A DNA stretch of 64,000 bases. Origin: Nymphaea colorata (taxonomy: Eukaryota; Streptophyta; Magnoliopsida; Nymphaeales; Nymphaeaceae). This document shows, piece after piece, positions 14,355 to 26,434 of the stretch. The position numbers and the translations under genes are program-made. Within the stretch, counting starts at the first letter, position 1, and each line of letters starts with the position of its first letter. Under the pieces are notes generated by a model. It was not told the origin of the DNA, made no database searches, and was given only the letters and a program-made list of their open reading frames with translations. The stretch is from contig NC_045144.1 of NCBI RefSeq assembly GCF_008831285.2, positions 18,925,716 through 18,989,715 on the forward strand, in the 5' to 3' direction.

Positions 14355-15342
14355 GACCACTTACTACGCAATGACCTCTTAGGGGCCTCACTACCATCCC
14401 ATCTAAAGGCCAATACGACACTTAGGGACTGCTTACTACGCAATAAGCTGTAATATTAACTGATACAGAGAGCACCAAAAGAGTAGGATTTACAGATGAA
14501 TGATTGTGCCTTAGAACTTAGTTTACGTGTTCAATGAGTATAATTGGCATTTCTTAGAATTTTTGCTGATCATTAGTCATAGGTAAGAGTGATGAGCCAC
14601 AAGAGGTCTCATCTATCTTGGCTCCGTGTAAGATGAAGAGTAATTTTCTCATTGCTAAAACAAAAAGTAAACAATTGGGTAGGTATCAGGAGTATAAATT
14701 TGGATAGAAAACAAGTTATAACTTTAATAACCAGAGTTTTCTCGATATGATTGGGTTACTTGGCGAGAGCAGGTATGTTTTTCTAAACCCCACTTTTTTC
14801 TCTCTATAAGATACTTTACTCGTACTTATTATACCTAGTTTTTAGCTGTTTATGATGGTAGACTACGAAAGCGTAGTCAATACTATCCAGAAACATACCA
14901 AGAAACTTTAGTTTCTGTTTCCAAGACAACAAAAGCAGAAAAATCCATTTTTTCCCATCGATTCCGGAATAAAGACAAACAAGGTTCTGCCTTGATAGAC
15001 TAGAATATGGATTTCATCCATCAAAATTTTTTTTTCAGAAAAGTAGTTATAGAAAATCTTGCTTTTCAACACAGAAGACAAATCAATACCAAGAAGAGAG
15101 CCAGTAAGCCATTGCCATCGGTCCTGACCCAACTGATAAGAAGACCAGATAAAATGGCATAAAATCTGTCAACCAACTCGCCAACAGCTTTTATGGCTCA
15201 CTTCCACTCCAAGCTTCACATGTATGTGTTCTTATGCAATGACACCTCTTCAAAAGCAGATAAACTGACCACCATACTCACGGGCTGTTGCTGATAAAAT
15301 CTGAACAAGTACATGGAAGCTAAAGTAAAAATAGAAATTCAT

Positions 15343-15351
15343 CTATAAAAC
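15343..15351 (+). promoter_or_regulatory. Possible TATA box for the Ole e 1-domain gene
   Basis: CTATAAAAC lies only about 20 bp before the ATG at 15364. If it is used, transcription would start near 15375 and translation at 15382 or 15394, which also places the signal peptide at the very N-terminus. This is inference from spacing only. Confidence 0.35.
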
Positions 15352-15363
15352 AGAGTCCCTGCT

Positions 15364-16341
15364 ATGGTGCATCATGGAAACATGTCCCCGACCATGAAGC
15401 CGAGCTATCTTAGTGTTTTTACGACCATTGTTGCCATTCTGGCCTTGGTTCGTGGCGACAATGAACGCAGAGATAACACAAAGAAAGTGATGGTCATGGG
15501 CAGTGTGTTCTGTGACTCATGTTTTCAAAACACCTTCTCCAAGCACAGCTATTTCTTACAAGGTAAAAAGCCTTCAGCTTCATTTCAAGTAACTTTCTTT
15601 GTGATCTTCATCAAGTTCCAACTTTCAAAATTGCGATGTTTAGGTGTAGCAGTGCATGTGGAGTGCAAACTTACAGCAGGGTTAGAATCAGAGAGGAATT
15701 TCACATTTGCTGCAACAAGAAAAACAGATAAGTTTGGTGTTTACCGGTTTGTGTTTCCCTCTGCTGATGGACGCGAGTGCAAAAATGCCCGTAGGGTGGA
15801 ATCCTTTTGCAAGGCCACCCTCAAGAAGAGCCCTTCCACCTGCAACCTTCATGGACTCAACACAACAAGAGAGACGTACATCAGAGCCAGGCAGGGAAAT
15901 TCATGCATATTCAGTATGAGGCCTATGAACTGCAGACCACCCGTGATTGATTCTTCTATCTGCAGGAATGAGAGACTGGGATCTGTAAACAATTCAGATA
16001 TCTTATGGCCGCCACTACAGAAACCATGGTTCCCACTTCCTTTCCCATCTTTGCCACCAATGCCGCACCTACCACATTTTCCATTCCTTCCGCCTCTGCC
16101 ACATCTCCCACCTCTGCCTTTCCCAAAATCACCACCCTTTCCCTTCCCATTTCCATTCAACCATTCACTGCCAATGCCATCATGGCCACATCTTCCTCCA
16201 ATTCCATCAATTTTTCCACCGCCGAAATCAAAACCAGACCCTCCATTTGCATTAGGAGACCCAACATCCTGGTACCCATACTGGCGTCCTCCATCCCCAC
16301 CTCCTTCTCAGAATCAATCCAATGGTCGAAGTCCACCTTAG
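15364..16341 (+). CDS. Pollen Ole e 1-domain proline-rich cell-wall protein (FOCL1-like)
   Basis: Two exons, 15364-15562 and 15644-16341, give 298 residues from the first ATG. A secretory signal peptide (MKPSYLSVFTTIVAILALVRG) begins at residue 11, so 15382 or 15394 may be the true start. An Ole e 1-type domain follows (about residues 40-170): a GSVFCDSC motif, then GVAVHVECKL, FGVYRF and further cysteines. The C-terminal 100 residues are Pro/Phe/His-rich (PPLPHLPPLPF type), like structural wall proteins. The arrangement resembles Arabidopsis FOCL1, which shapes stomatal cuticular ledges, but other Ole e 1 proline-rich proteins are possible. The 81-nt intron has no in-frame stop, so retention would give 325 residues. 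The protein is expected to be secreted to the wall. Confidence 0.8.
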   Translation: MVHHGNMSPTMKPSYLSVFTTIVAILALVRGDNERRDNTKKVMVMGSVFCDSCFQNTFSKHSYFLQGKKPSASFQVTFFVIFIKFQLSKLRCLGVAVHVECKLTAGLESERNFTFAATRKTDKFGVYRFVFPSADGRECKNARRVESFCKATLKKSPSTCNLHGLNTTRETYIRARQGNSCIFSMRPMNCRPPVIDSSICRNERLGSVNNSDILWPPLQKPWFPLPFPSLPPMPHLPHFPFLPPLPHLPPLPFPKSPPFPFPFPFNHSLPMPSWPHLPPIPSIFPPPKSKPDPPFALGDPTSWYPYWRPPSPPPSQNQSNGRSPP

Positions 16342-17033
16342 AGAGAGAGAGAGAGAGAGTATATAACGTCATAAATGATGTAGAACTAGATGACTTGGAA
16401 TAAAGTTGGAAGTTATCTGAATCTGCTTATGTTTATTGATGTTTCTCTTATCAGTCTCTTTTAGGACCAATGGGGACACAAGTACTCTCTATTCATACTG
16501 ATGATGGCACTGACAATGGAAGCAAATGCATATAATTGCAGAGGACACACACTCTCACTCACACACACACATATACACAGAGGGGGAGAGAAAGAGAGAT
16601 TGAGAGTGAGAGAGTGAGAGAGTTGCTCCGAAATTTATCAAGAATGCTCGTCTGGATCTCAGCAGATTCAACACATGATGCGAATAAGTATCTTTTTGCA
16701 CGAAACACTCAGAAGAATCGGCACAAATTCCATGAGCAGCAGCATACATTAATTAAGCACGCAAATAATGGACTCATACAACTGTCCCTCCTAGAGATCA
16801 TATCGTCATCAGCTTTGAGTTTTTATTCAATGGCCATCTCTCTTACATGCTATTCTAATTAACCAAATAAAACCAGAAAAACAAAATACAAACACTTGTA
16901 AAGCATCAGATACAGATAACTTGACAACTGATGATTGGACTACTACCGCTCTGTCTCCCCAGGAAGGAAGTCCATAGATAACTCGTACAACAATGGATAG
17001 ATACAAAAATGGCAAAGTAGACGCAAACCTAGT
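16342..17033. other. Intergenic space between convergent genes
   Basis: This interval holds the 3' ends of two convergent genes. It contains (GA)n at 16342-16360 and a compound (CA)n/(GA)n tract at about 16548-16623. No gene is seen. Confidence 0.6.
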
Positions 17034-19571
17034 TCAAATCCTCCTAAATACTTTCTCTGCTGCAGCTATAGTCTGGTCGATGTCCTCCATGCTGTGTGCC
17101 AAGCTAGTAAAACCAGCTTCAAACTGTGACGGAGCAAAGTATACACCTTCCTCCAACATGCCTCTGTGAAACTTGGCAAACTTTGCTGTGTCACTCTTCT
17201 TGGCATCATCAAAGCAATCCACAGGCCCTTGCGTGAAGAAGAAACCAAACATTCCGCTAATATTGCCGCCACAGAGTTCATGCCCAGCCTTTCGACCAAC
17301 CTCTAACAGACCCTCCACCAAGGCTTTTGTGACCTTCTGTAAGTGTTCATAACTGCCTGGCTGCTGCAACCTAAGCAAAGTGTGTATTCCTGCTGTCATT
17401 GCTAGAGGGTTCCCACTCAAGGTCCCAGCCTGGTACATTGGACCAGCAGGAGCAACCATTTGCATGATATCTTTCCTTCCACCATAAGCTCCCACTGGCA
17501 AACCACCTCCTATGACCTTGCCAAGAGTGGAAAGGTCGGGTGTTATACCGAAATACTCTTGTGCCCCTCCATATGCAATCCGGAATCCAGTCATCACCTC
17601 ATCAAAGATCAGGAGGGCACCATTCTCTGCAGTGAGATCACGAAGACCAAGCAGGAATTCTTTCTTAGGTGGAATGAATCCAGAATTTCCAACTACAGGT
17701 TCAAGGATTACAGCTGCAATCTCTCCTTTGTTTTGTCTGAATAGTTCCTTGACAGCTTCTAGGTCATTATATGCAGCTGTGAGTGTTACGGATGTGGCAG
17801 CCTTCGGTACACCAGGTGAGTCTGGAAGGCCAAGTGTTGCAACTCCACTGCCGGCTTTAACCAAATAGGGATCAGCATGCCCATGATAGCAGCCTTCAAA
17901 TTTGATTAGCTTATCACGACCGGTAAAGGCACGAGCAAGGCGCAGGACACCCATGCAAGCCTCTGTCCCTGAGTTCACAAAACGCACCATCTCTATACTG
18001 GGAACAGCTGATATTACCATTTCTGCCAATGTGTTCTCTAGAGCACATGGAGCACCAAAACTAGTACCCTTTTTGAGTGCTTCAATTAAGGCAGCATTTA
18101 CCTGAAAGTTGCCGGAAGAAGATTTTTTGAAAATTAGATACTTCGGAAGAAAATTCACATAATAGAAATAGGTGAGTAGAAGCAGCTGCAAGCCTGAAAC
18201 TCTGTAAGCTCAGTCTCTTGTATGTTTTGGACATACCTTGTCATCAGCATGACCAATAATTGCAGGGCCCCAGGACCCAACATAGTCAATGTATTCGTTT
18301 CCATCAACATCCCATGCACGGGATCCTTTCACTGAATCAAATACAATTGGCTGCCCACCCACTGATTTGAAGGCACGAACGGGCGAATTTACGCCTCCAG
18401 GCATCAATTCCTAGCAACAGTGAGTTGAACTAATAAGTAAATGAGATTAAGAACATAAATTTGGCAAGAACAAGCCAGGCAAAGATCTCCGAATTATTAA
18501 AATTTTGAGAATCGTAGTATAAGTAGCACTGAGTTCGCAGCGATTTTCACCATCCAATATCTGTCATCTTAGATGCCATGTGCAAATCTAGAAACCACTT
18601 CCAGTGTAGATATCGAACCATTCAAGACAAGGCACATCTAGAAACCACTTCCAGTGTAGGTACATGATGACAATGTGTGTGTGTGTGTTTATATATGTAT
18701 ATACAAGACATAGATTTCTCCGGCCATCCGATATATATGTTTGCAGTCAATGAAGCGGTTCCACGTAAGCTCATACTGAGACTACACCATTGACGAGCTT
18801 ACATCAACACCTCACTGCATCAGCTTCGATTCATTTCTGTTCCACATTCGACCTGTCATTTCCTCGAAGCATGAATCTCACACTTTCTTGCCTCCTTCAT
18901 ATCGTTTTTCCGAAGACAATCCGGGGTGGAAAAGGAGAAAAGGGGAAAAAGTGAAAATGGAACAGGCAAGCATTCACAATTGTTTTAAGATGTTTCTCTC
19001 AATTATTGCAATTGTGGTTGTTTCGATTTATATATACTAATTTTCGGAAAGAATAACGAAAAAGAGAAGGTACAAGCAAAACTTGGAGGATTTACACCCA
19101 ACTCAACAAAAGGAAAATTGAAAAGAGAAATTTCACAGCCTCACTCTCGAAAGTAGGTAAGGAACACATAATTTGCATGAAAAGGGAACTCAAGATTCAG
19201 AGAACAATCCAGAGAAAACAATACATAACTTAAATTCCATACGAAGTTATGTAACAACATCAGGAGATTTTGAAGAACAAGGAGAAAAAAGAAAAAAAGA
19301 AGTTGCTTCAAAGGAGAGCTCAAAGTGGGAGTTAATCACGCGAATAACGAGACATTAATAAGGAAATCATTACCTTAGCTGCATTGAAGATCTCCTCCGA
19401 TTTCTCTACGGTGAACTGCTTCTTCTCGACGGATATCGCCATCTTGACAGGCGTACAATCCACCCGAGAGCGGCCGACCGGTGCCACGAACGGGAAGTTC
19501 CTCGGCCTCCATGAGATTTTGACGGACTCGGCTGCCGGAAAAATGCCGGATACCCCAATCGATGCGGCCAT
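17034..19571 (-). CDS. GSA: Glutamate-1-semialdehyde 2,1-aminomutase, plastid
   Basis: This is a complete gene with three exons (19374-19571, 18237-18410, 17034-18101), all joined in phase 0, giving 479 residues, the normal plant length. The enzyme converts glutamate-1-semialdehyde to 5-aminolevulinate, the last step of the C5 route feeding chlorophyll and haem synthesis in plastids. Exon 1 encodes an Arg/Ser-rich transit peptide (about residues 1-43) and the mature start [19 protein letters not shown]. Exon 2 carries [14 protein letters not shown]. Exon 3 carries the PLP site: VNSGTEA (about 167-172), FDEV with Asp near 291, and [18 protein letters not shown] with the Schiff-base Lys near 319. 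It ends KVFRRI. The pyridoxal-enzyme signatures are intact. The neighbouring wall-protein gene is convergent and unrelated. Confidence is very high. Confidence 0.97.
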
Positions 19572-19621
19572 TGGCTCCTCCGGAAGGTGTAGACGATAAG
19601 GGAGCAGGCGAAGAGGTGGAG

Positions 19622-19630
19622 TTTTATAAG
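19622..19630 (-). promoter_or_regulatory. TATA box of GSA
   Basis: On the minus strand TTATAAAAC lies about 50 bp upstream of the GSA start codon. That fits a transcription start near 19595 and a very short leader. Confidence 0.55.
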
Positions 19631-19639
19631 GAACACATT

Positions 19640-21836
19640 TACTTAAATATCCTCATTCTTTCTCCGAAAGTGTGTGGTATGTCCTCGGGCATGGCGTTGG
19701 ACGCATCTGAGCTGATGAGGGTAATTACGGGAACAAAGTTGGGTACAAAGCGGGGAGAATTCCGAGTTTCTGCGTGCAATGACTGAGTTTGACTTCCTTT
19801 ACCCCCGTCGTATCGCTTCAAAGTCGACACGGGTCGCATCGACCAAATCGGCCGATACAGACACATATGTCTCTGTACGCAAATACAATATTATTATTTA
19901 TTTTTTATTTTTAAGTGTAAAAATAATTTAAAAATATCTCTTCCCCAAGCTCAAGAATTCTGCAAAATTTAAGAACTCATTTGTATCTCGAAAATCCCCG
20001 CATTAAAACTGAGTTTTCACAATATCTATCGTAAAATTAATAAAATTGGGATTTAAAAAAAATCTCGATGTTTTCAATATTCGTGCCAGTGTAATAATTT
20101 CTTGAAGGAGAAAATAATTTAATATTTCACTAATGCATTATAAACGATCAGGGATGTGATCGGATTTGTATATAAGACCGAATGCTTAAAAAATCCGATA
20201 TAATTTTTTTTTTCTGATATCCAATTGGATTGGCATTTTAAGGGAGGATCTTTAAATGAATATTCAATTGAATAATAAGTCTCAATATGGCCAGTTAAAT
20301 TTTCTTATATCAAATATTCAAACATTTTCAAATCCGGCTCTTAACATATTCTGATATTATTTGGACTCAGTTGTGAATTTAAGATTGATTCACAAACCTA
20401 AAAGACAGATGAAGACATCTCATTTTAATTCGATCCCACTGGAGCCATTACTTGTTTGAATAAGACATTCTATCTTATGAATAAATTATTCCTTCGTAAT
20501 TTATAAACGAAACTTTTTCATGCACACGTAGAAATTGGCCATGAAAGGAAGAAACAAAGCTGATGTTTAACCAGTAGAAGCTTATTTCGAGGGTACCAAC
20601 ATGCGAAAAGTTCAGTTGAGAACATTGAGTTTTAGATATCTCCCTGCGCAAAGCAATGTTAAAAAAAAAATCTAAAACTGAATTGAATCGGTTGTGAATC
20701 GACAGAAAAGATTACTCTATTTCTTTTCATTAAAAAGGAAAAATTATATAAAAATGACTGAAAAAAGACCTTGGAATATTAAAAAATCAATGAAAAATAA
20801 ACAGTTGATGGCACGGCACCCTTGTCCCTTGGCCTCAGCCATCATATTTGACGGCCGGCTCCTTCAACACTTTCTTATGGTAGTTGATAGGATTGCATAA
20901 GGAGCTAAGTATCAATCGTTTGAACTGCGGACTGAAAAATGGACTAATTAGTCCTTATTTACACCATTGTTCTCAAAAGGTCGGTGCTTATCTGCTCACA
21001 TTGGCCGATATAGTGGTGCCCATCATATTGTCCACAGAAACGAAGGGCCAATACTGGTTTCTCAAAATATTGGCCGAGGCAACATACTGCAAAGGGTCAA
21101 TATGTAAAGGCCATCCAGAAAATCTGTATGTTCCAGATCTAAAAATGAAGTTTAATTGCACGGCCTTACGAATTGAATCGAAATTAAAATTGCTGTGAAT
21201 CGGATTGACTAAAAAGCGTGTTTCTAATTTAAAAAATCAAATAAAAAAACTTCAAATTCGAAGTTTAATGGCGCAGTGCATCGCCGGACACTCGAACCTG
21301 AAGGCGACAGCACCAAAACAGCAAAACTACAGAGAGAGAGGCGACAGCACTAAAACAGCAAAAAAAGGCAGAGAGAGAAAGAGAGAGACAAAAGGAGCCT
21401 GCTACGTCAACGTCCCGTGGGCAAACCTGGAGTACATGCATCGGTCTCCCACCACACAATCACAAACACCTCCAAATTCCAAACGCACTACAGTTGCCAT
21501 TAAAACCCATGCAGGAAGCGAACATCACACGCACGCCCCCATCCGTAATAACCAAGCAAGAAGAGCAAGAAACACACCATGGGGACGCCATTGAATCACA
21601 AACAGCCAACAAATGGAGAAGAAAGCACCCGTGAATTCCCTCTCGACGGGAGACAACATCTATTTACAACAAGGAAGCTGCATTCCAATGACCGACAATG
21701 TGAATCCCTCCACCACAGAGAACACTTCCAAGGAAACAAAATCGTTGGAGATGATCGAACGTGACTCTCTATTCAGGACATGAAAATGAGTCCATCAAAA
21801 AATCCCTCCACTTTGCTTACCGCCAAAGAATGGGGC
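19640..21836. other. Gene-free region between GSA and the TPD1-like gene
   Basis: AT-rich DNA without a supportable gene. A short duplicated motif (GGCGACAGCACYAAAACAGC) occurs near 21303 and 21340 beside a GA-rich tract. The part nearest 21836 is expected to hold the TPD1-like 3' untranslated region. Confidence 0.5.
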
Positions 21837-23818
21837 TCAAGGGTGGCAGACGACGGAGGAGACGGAGAGGGGGTAAGGGCGGGTGTTGGCGTACTGGAAG
21901 GAGAGGCTGCCGCCGGGGGGGACGGCATTGCCGTCGTTCACGAGGCAGTCGTCGTAGCGAAGGCGGCGGAACACCCTGGGGTTGATGGTGCGGGCAGTGC
22001 TGAACCACCCGCAGCTGACGTGGATGGCGGAGATGTTGCAGCCGGTGACGCAGATGTTCAGGATCTGCACGGTGTACGTCGGAATGCCGTTGGGGAGCGG
22101 CGCCGTGGCTCCCTGGTGCAGCGCTATGTCCTCCCGCGAGCACGCCTCCCCGATCCGATTGGGCTTCCTTCCCACCTCCACCCCCTGCTCCGCTGCCCAC
22201 CACCAACAACAGAGTGTCACACGACGGAAAAGCAGAAGAAGCACAGACGGTGCACAGGTCGTTATCTGTCACTGACTTAGCTAATAGTCCCACGCCATGT
22301 AGTTTTTCTCGCAACGATGCTAGCTGGTCATGTTTGGAGGGTTGGTGTTCTCATTATTTTTCAATAAAAGGGTATGGACTGCGAGTCTGCGATAATTTCA
22401 AGTACAATTGTACAAGAGGCTGAGACGAAGGTCAGTAGGTTAGGGGTGCCTTGGCTCCTGGCCGTGTCGCCTGGTTAATTAAAGCTAGAGAGAGAGAGTT
22501 TTAGACCGAGCGTGCACTGTCGGCCTGCCAAATTCTTTCTCTTCTTGAGGGCGGTCACCCTGGGGTGCTTTCTGTTTTCTGTACCGGCATTCGGCAAGGC
22601 AGGCTCGAAAGATATTTTTGTTAACCCAACAATCAAGCCCCTCCCCAGAAACTTACAGGCACGCCGGCTTAGGGCGGGCGTCGGAAAGTGTTTAGAGTGA
22701 GGAAAAGTTGTTTCCTGGTTAGGATGGTGGCAACCCAAGTGTTGTTTCTAATGTTCGTTAGCTAGAAAGGATCGTGAGTTTATGATCATGTACCGTATGA
22801 GAAGCACTGGGCCAAATTGGTAGAGACGGCAGTGAATTGACTAGAGGGAGTTGCTGCGCTGAAGTTGAAAATTTTGGTCATCATTTAAATGTTTACAAGT
22901 AGTTCTTTCGGTGCTTCGTTTGTATACACTTTAGCAAAGCCTTTTTAGTTTTTCCTATTTTTATATTATTATATTTATGAGAGTCCAATTTCCAGTTGAC
23001 GGAACGACACCAAAATCATGCAAAAGCCTGATTTTAGCGTCGAAACAAATGCATCCTCCTGCCAGTTTTAACGCTAAAACCAAGTTTCCGACATGATTTC
23101 AGTGCCATTTAAATTTTTTGAGTTCTCCAACAATTTGGGTACAGTTACATTGATTCTTCGACTTTTGTTGGTTCAATCAAGAATAGGTTTTAGCAACAAG
23201 GCCAAGGCCTGCACCATTTTGTTTTCGATTCTTGTGAAAAGATATACTATCTATAGGATCAACTGATTCAGATTTGGATTTTAACTTTTATTTCTTTTAA
23301 CCATATCAAGTTTGATCAGCATCGCACTTTTCAGATTATTCAAATCCGACTAGCTTGCAACTTTGCAACCCTAGTGTAGATACCACTAAAAAAACACAGA
23401 GCTTATGATGCCAAATAATGATGGTCTAGGAGTGAAGCACTGTTTAGTTAGAAGTTCTTACCGGTAACGAGAAGCTTTCGGTTGGCAGATATGTAACTCA
23501 GCCTCCCACGTGGATCTGTGCCGCTGAGATCCTGCTGTTGCCATCTCCTTGCTGTGAGTGAGAGAGAAAAAAAGAGAGAGATTAGAAGAAGATGAGAAAT
23601 TAAGCAAAAATTGCTATGCTATGAAATATCCCCTTTAAGAGGAAAGGAAGCAGTTATGGACCTTATGGCTTCCCTTTCTAAGGATGGACAATCATTTCAC
23701 GATATTTCCTTTTCCTATGTTATAGAGGGTCAGTATGCATGCACGTACCCGTCAGCAACAGTAGGAGCAGCAGAGAGAACGCGAACGCGCTCATGAACGC
23801 TCTCGTGACAACGCGCAT
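21837..23818 (-). CDS. TPD1-like secreted peptide ligand
   Basis: I read three exons: 23749-23818, 23462-23551 and 21837-22192, all joined in phase 1, giving 171 residues. The start MRVVTRAFMSAFAF is followed by a poly-Leu core, a typical signal peptide. The small middle exon encodes a basic segment with a KLL motif (ISANRKLLVT). The last exon carries the family signature: PNRIGEAC, ATAPLPNGIPTYTVQI, VTGC, SCGWFSTARTINPRVF, DDCLVND and SFQYANTRPYPLSV. There are six cysteines in the mature domain. TPD1 is the secreted ligand of the EMS1/EXS receptor kinase that specifies the anther tapetum; related proteins act in other organs. An in-frame ATG at 23908 would add 30 residues. Exon 3 alone has no ATG, so the spliced model is needed. 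The domain is certain; exon 2 is inferred from frame, splice sites and the KLL motif. Confidence 0.87.
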
Positions 23819-23908
23819 TTCTCCGTCGGCTTCGTCTGCCTTCGACTTCAGGCCGACGGAATGTGAGGTTGCACCGGTCTGAGGATTCCGGTCAGCGAGA
23901 TTCGCCAT

Positions 23909-26434
23909 CGAACTTTTTATTTCTCTATGACAGCAATCCCTGGGGTTGTCTTTCCTTGAGCAGCTTGCGCAATGAGCGTTTTGCATCAAAAAAACCAAGG
24001 GAGAGAGTCGAGAGAGCGCGCAGAGAAGCTCGTGCAACAATCTGTTTTGCATCAGTTAACTTGGAATAGAGAGAGAGAGAGAGAGAGAGAGAGGTGTGCT
24101 GACGGTTCTTCAGAGAAGTGAAGGTCGGGTATTAGACCGACGCTGGAACGACAAGTTTCCTCTTATCCTTCAGGAATTCAGCAGAGGCGGGGATGATTCT
24201 GGATCCTGATTCGGTGTCAATCTCGCGGAACGACGAACCGGTACCGTTGAGCGCGCTGACTATGTAACTGAAAGAGCAGACTAGCCGGATTCTATTCCCT
24301 GATTTTGCTGCACCTGATGCTCGAAATCTTGTCCTCCCAGCAAAACAAGCGGCGATCATCTAGGGTTCCGAAGTGCAAAGCTCCATCATCGGACACGAGC
24401 GGCGTTCGGAAGCTTCAGCGATGGTGATCAGTGACGCAACTCACTCAGACTCAGACGTGAGTCTTATCGGACCAAGAACTGCTAAGGTAGAAAAAAATGA
24501 TACCTAAAACACAAGATATAGGGTTTTTATACTGAAGATGGAGGAGGAAAAAATGAGGAGAAAGGGATTTGACTACTCGGCTCGAAAGCAGAGGAAGGAA
24601 AGGATCCACCCTGGATCGAGCGACGCAGACGATTTGTCTCGGAATCAGCCTGCTTCGCAAGTATTCATCGGAATGGAAACTCACGTCTCACAAGGAGACA
24701 ACGAGTTGCAGAACGCCATTTCCGTCAATCGACGAAATCCGCATCCCTCAGAGAGAGAGAGAGAGAGAGAGAAATAGAGTATTTGTCTCGAGGACGTTCG
24801 GACAAGGGAACTCTTTCTGCCCTTTCTGCGGCCAATTCCACAGAGGATAACAACGAAAAAGAGATGCAAGACGAACCTAAAAGGCGGAGAAAGAGGACGT
24901 GCTGATACTTGATAGAAACCCTTGTCCTGAGATCAGCAGACAGTTCGGACGTCCGTGCGAGGGTGTCCATAAGAGGAAAAAAGCGATGGCGAAAATGAAA
25001 ACCCAAGCAGACACCATGCTGAACCCGCCACGACTACGAAACCATTGCTCAGAGTGCAGGAGGTACGTCTCTCTCTCTCTCTCTCCGCTCTCTAACAGGG
25101 TGAACTGAAGCAGCAAAAGGAGAGCCGGGAATTCAATGGCGGCAGGAGTAAGGACGACGGAGGGAGAGAGAACTCCTACCTGGTTTCACACGGAGATCAT
25201 CTTCGATCTTTGCTCTCGCTCTTTCTTCTTCCTCCGTCTGCTTCCCCTTCTTCCGGCAGCAGAGTCGCCGTTTCCCGAGATCGGGAAAAGGATTTTTCCG
25301 ACGTCGACGGCTCGCCGTCTCGTGCGCGCGGGAAGAGGAGGAGGCATGGAAGACGCGATCAGTTTTCTTGGCCTTTTTACGTACTCAGCTAATCAGGGTT
25401 AAACCAGGGTTAAGAGTAAAAGGGCAAAAACGACAGATAGTATTGATTTAACCGTGGTTAACTTCTCATAGGGTTCTTCGATGCTCTCCGAGGCCTAATT
25501 TGTCCTCCCATTCCAGTAGAATTACGAAATTGCCAACTTACCGTACCCCGCCTCTTTCGGCCGCACGAGCGCAGCACGCGTGGCGTGGCCCGAGCCAGCT
25601 GCGGGTTCGGGTCTGGACCAGATCGGGTCCGGTCCTTTGTCAAGATCTCCCTTGAAGACGCATGGTGAGGCGATTGGCATTTGCTAACTTCATGCTGGAC
25701 TTACCGGTAATTAACACATCAATTCCCAACTCATTGTGATTGACAATTTCATGCTCATTGCTTGCCTTCTTTTAGGATAAAACTCGTCCTTCTCACCCTT
25801 TTGTAAGAAGCGTGTCATTGTTATGTGCATGAATTCCACTTTATTTTGTTGAAACAGAAGCGGCCACAATTTGAATGGCGGTTATTTTGATAGTTACCAA
25901 GGTCCAAAAGGAGGACAAAAAAAAAGATTGTTATTTTTCATCCCAATACAGCACCAGAACTATTAATATTGAAGAAGGATTAAACAATCATAGTGCTTTT
26001 AATACTCATCAGAGGTCCAAAAGAAGGGTAAAGAGAAACTGGGAGATGGTTATTTCCGTTATCACCCGAACCACATAACTCTTAGATGTAGATATTGAAG
26101 AAAAAGTAGACAAGCGTTTCAAAAGTGTTTTGACTCCTGTGGAATAAAACCGACAGTCTGGTTAGATACACAACCTGACCATGTACAACTCTTCAATGAG
26201 ATCTCGTACAAAAATTGCACTGTACATACAGGATTACATATGACCAAGATAACCTATCTTCACGTGATAATCTTGGGAACAGAACACTTTCAAATGTTCT
26301 TTTGTATAGTATTCACCCGTTGTGTAAATTAAAGCTTGTGAAGAAAGTTGGCTGGTGTGAGGAGGATGTAATGACTCAGAAATGGCACCTCGCAATCCAA
26401 CAGATCTTCAAGTCTGAGGCGGCAAAAAATAGAG
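23909..26434. other. GC-rich region upstream of the TPD1-like gene, no assigned gene
   Basis: This stretch is clearly richer in GC than the surroundings, notably 24130-24440 and 25136-25640. The minus strand shows a 75-codon frame at 24132-24359 preceded by AACCCTAG and its ATG, and a signal-peptide-like frame at 24877-25017 (MVSAWVFIFAIAFFLLWTPS). I recognise neither. Possible readings are a long spliced 5' leader of the TPD1-like gene with upstream frames, a small unidentified gene, or a promoter island. (GA)n tracts lie at 24066-24093 and 24749-24772. Confidence 0.35.

Larger units (their letters stand above)
9723..15363. other. Gene-free region, MUB 3' flank and repeats
   Basis: The first few hundred bases after 9722 probably hold the MUB 3' untranslated region. 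A (GA)n tract lies at 10321-10350. A degenerate repeat built on GAGTTGTGTCGGTAT occurs about five times at 11236-11390. At 12529 and 12650 a GTTTCTxAAAGGGACA motif repeats about 120 bp apart inside GA-rich DNA, and GGGTGAAATTTCA motifs follow at 12855-12910; these look like transposon remnants. Open frames here are low-complexity and unsupported. Confidence 0.55.

Noticed and set aside
15849-16372. Antisense and alternate-frame ORFs over the proline-rich region
   Set aside because: Gly-rich and Thr/Ser-rich shadows of the proline-rich C-terminus of the wall protein gene.
17460-18105. Plus-strand ORFs over GSA
   Set aside because: Shadows on the opposite strand of the conserved GSA exon; no family resemblance.
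21761-22314. Several overlapping frames over the TPD1-like last exon
   Set aside because: Arg-rich and Val/Ala-rich alternate frames caused by high GC; only the TPD1 frame has family motifs.
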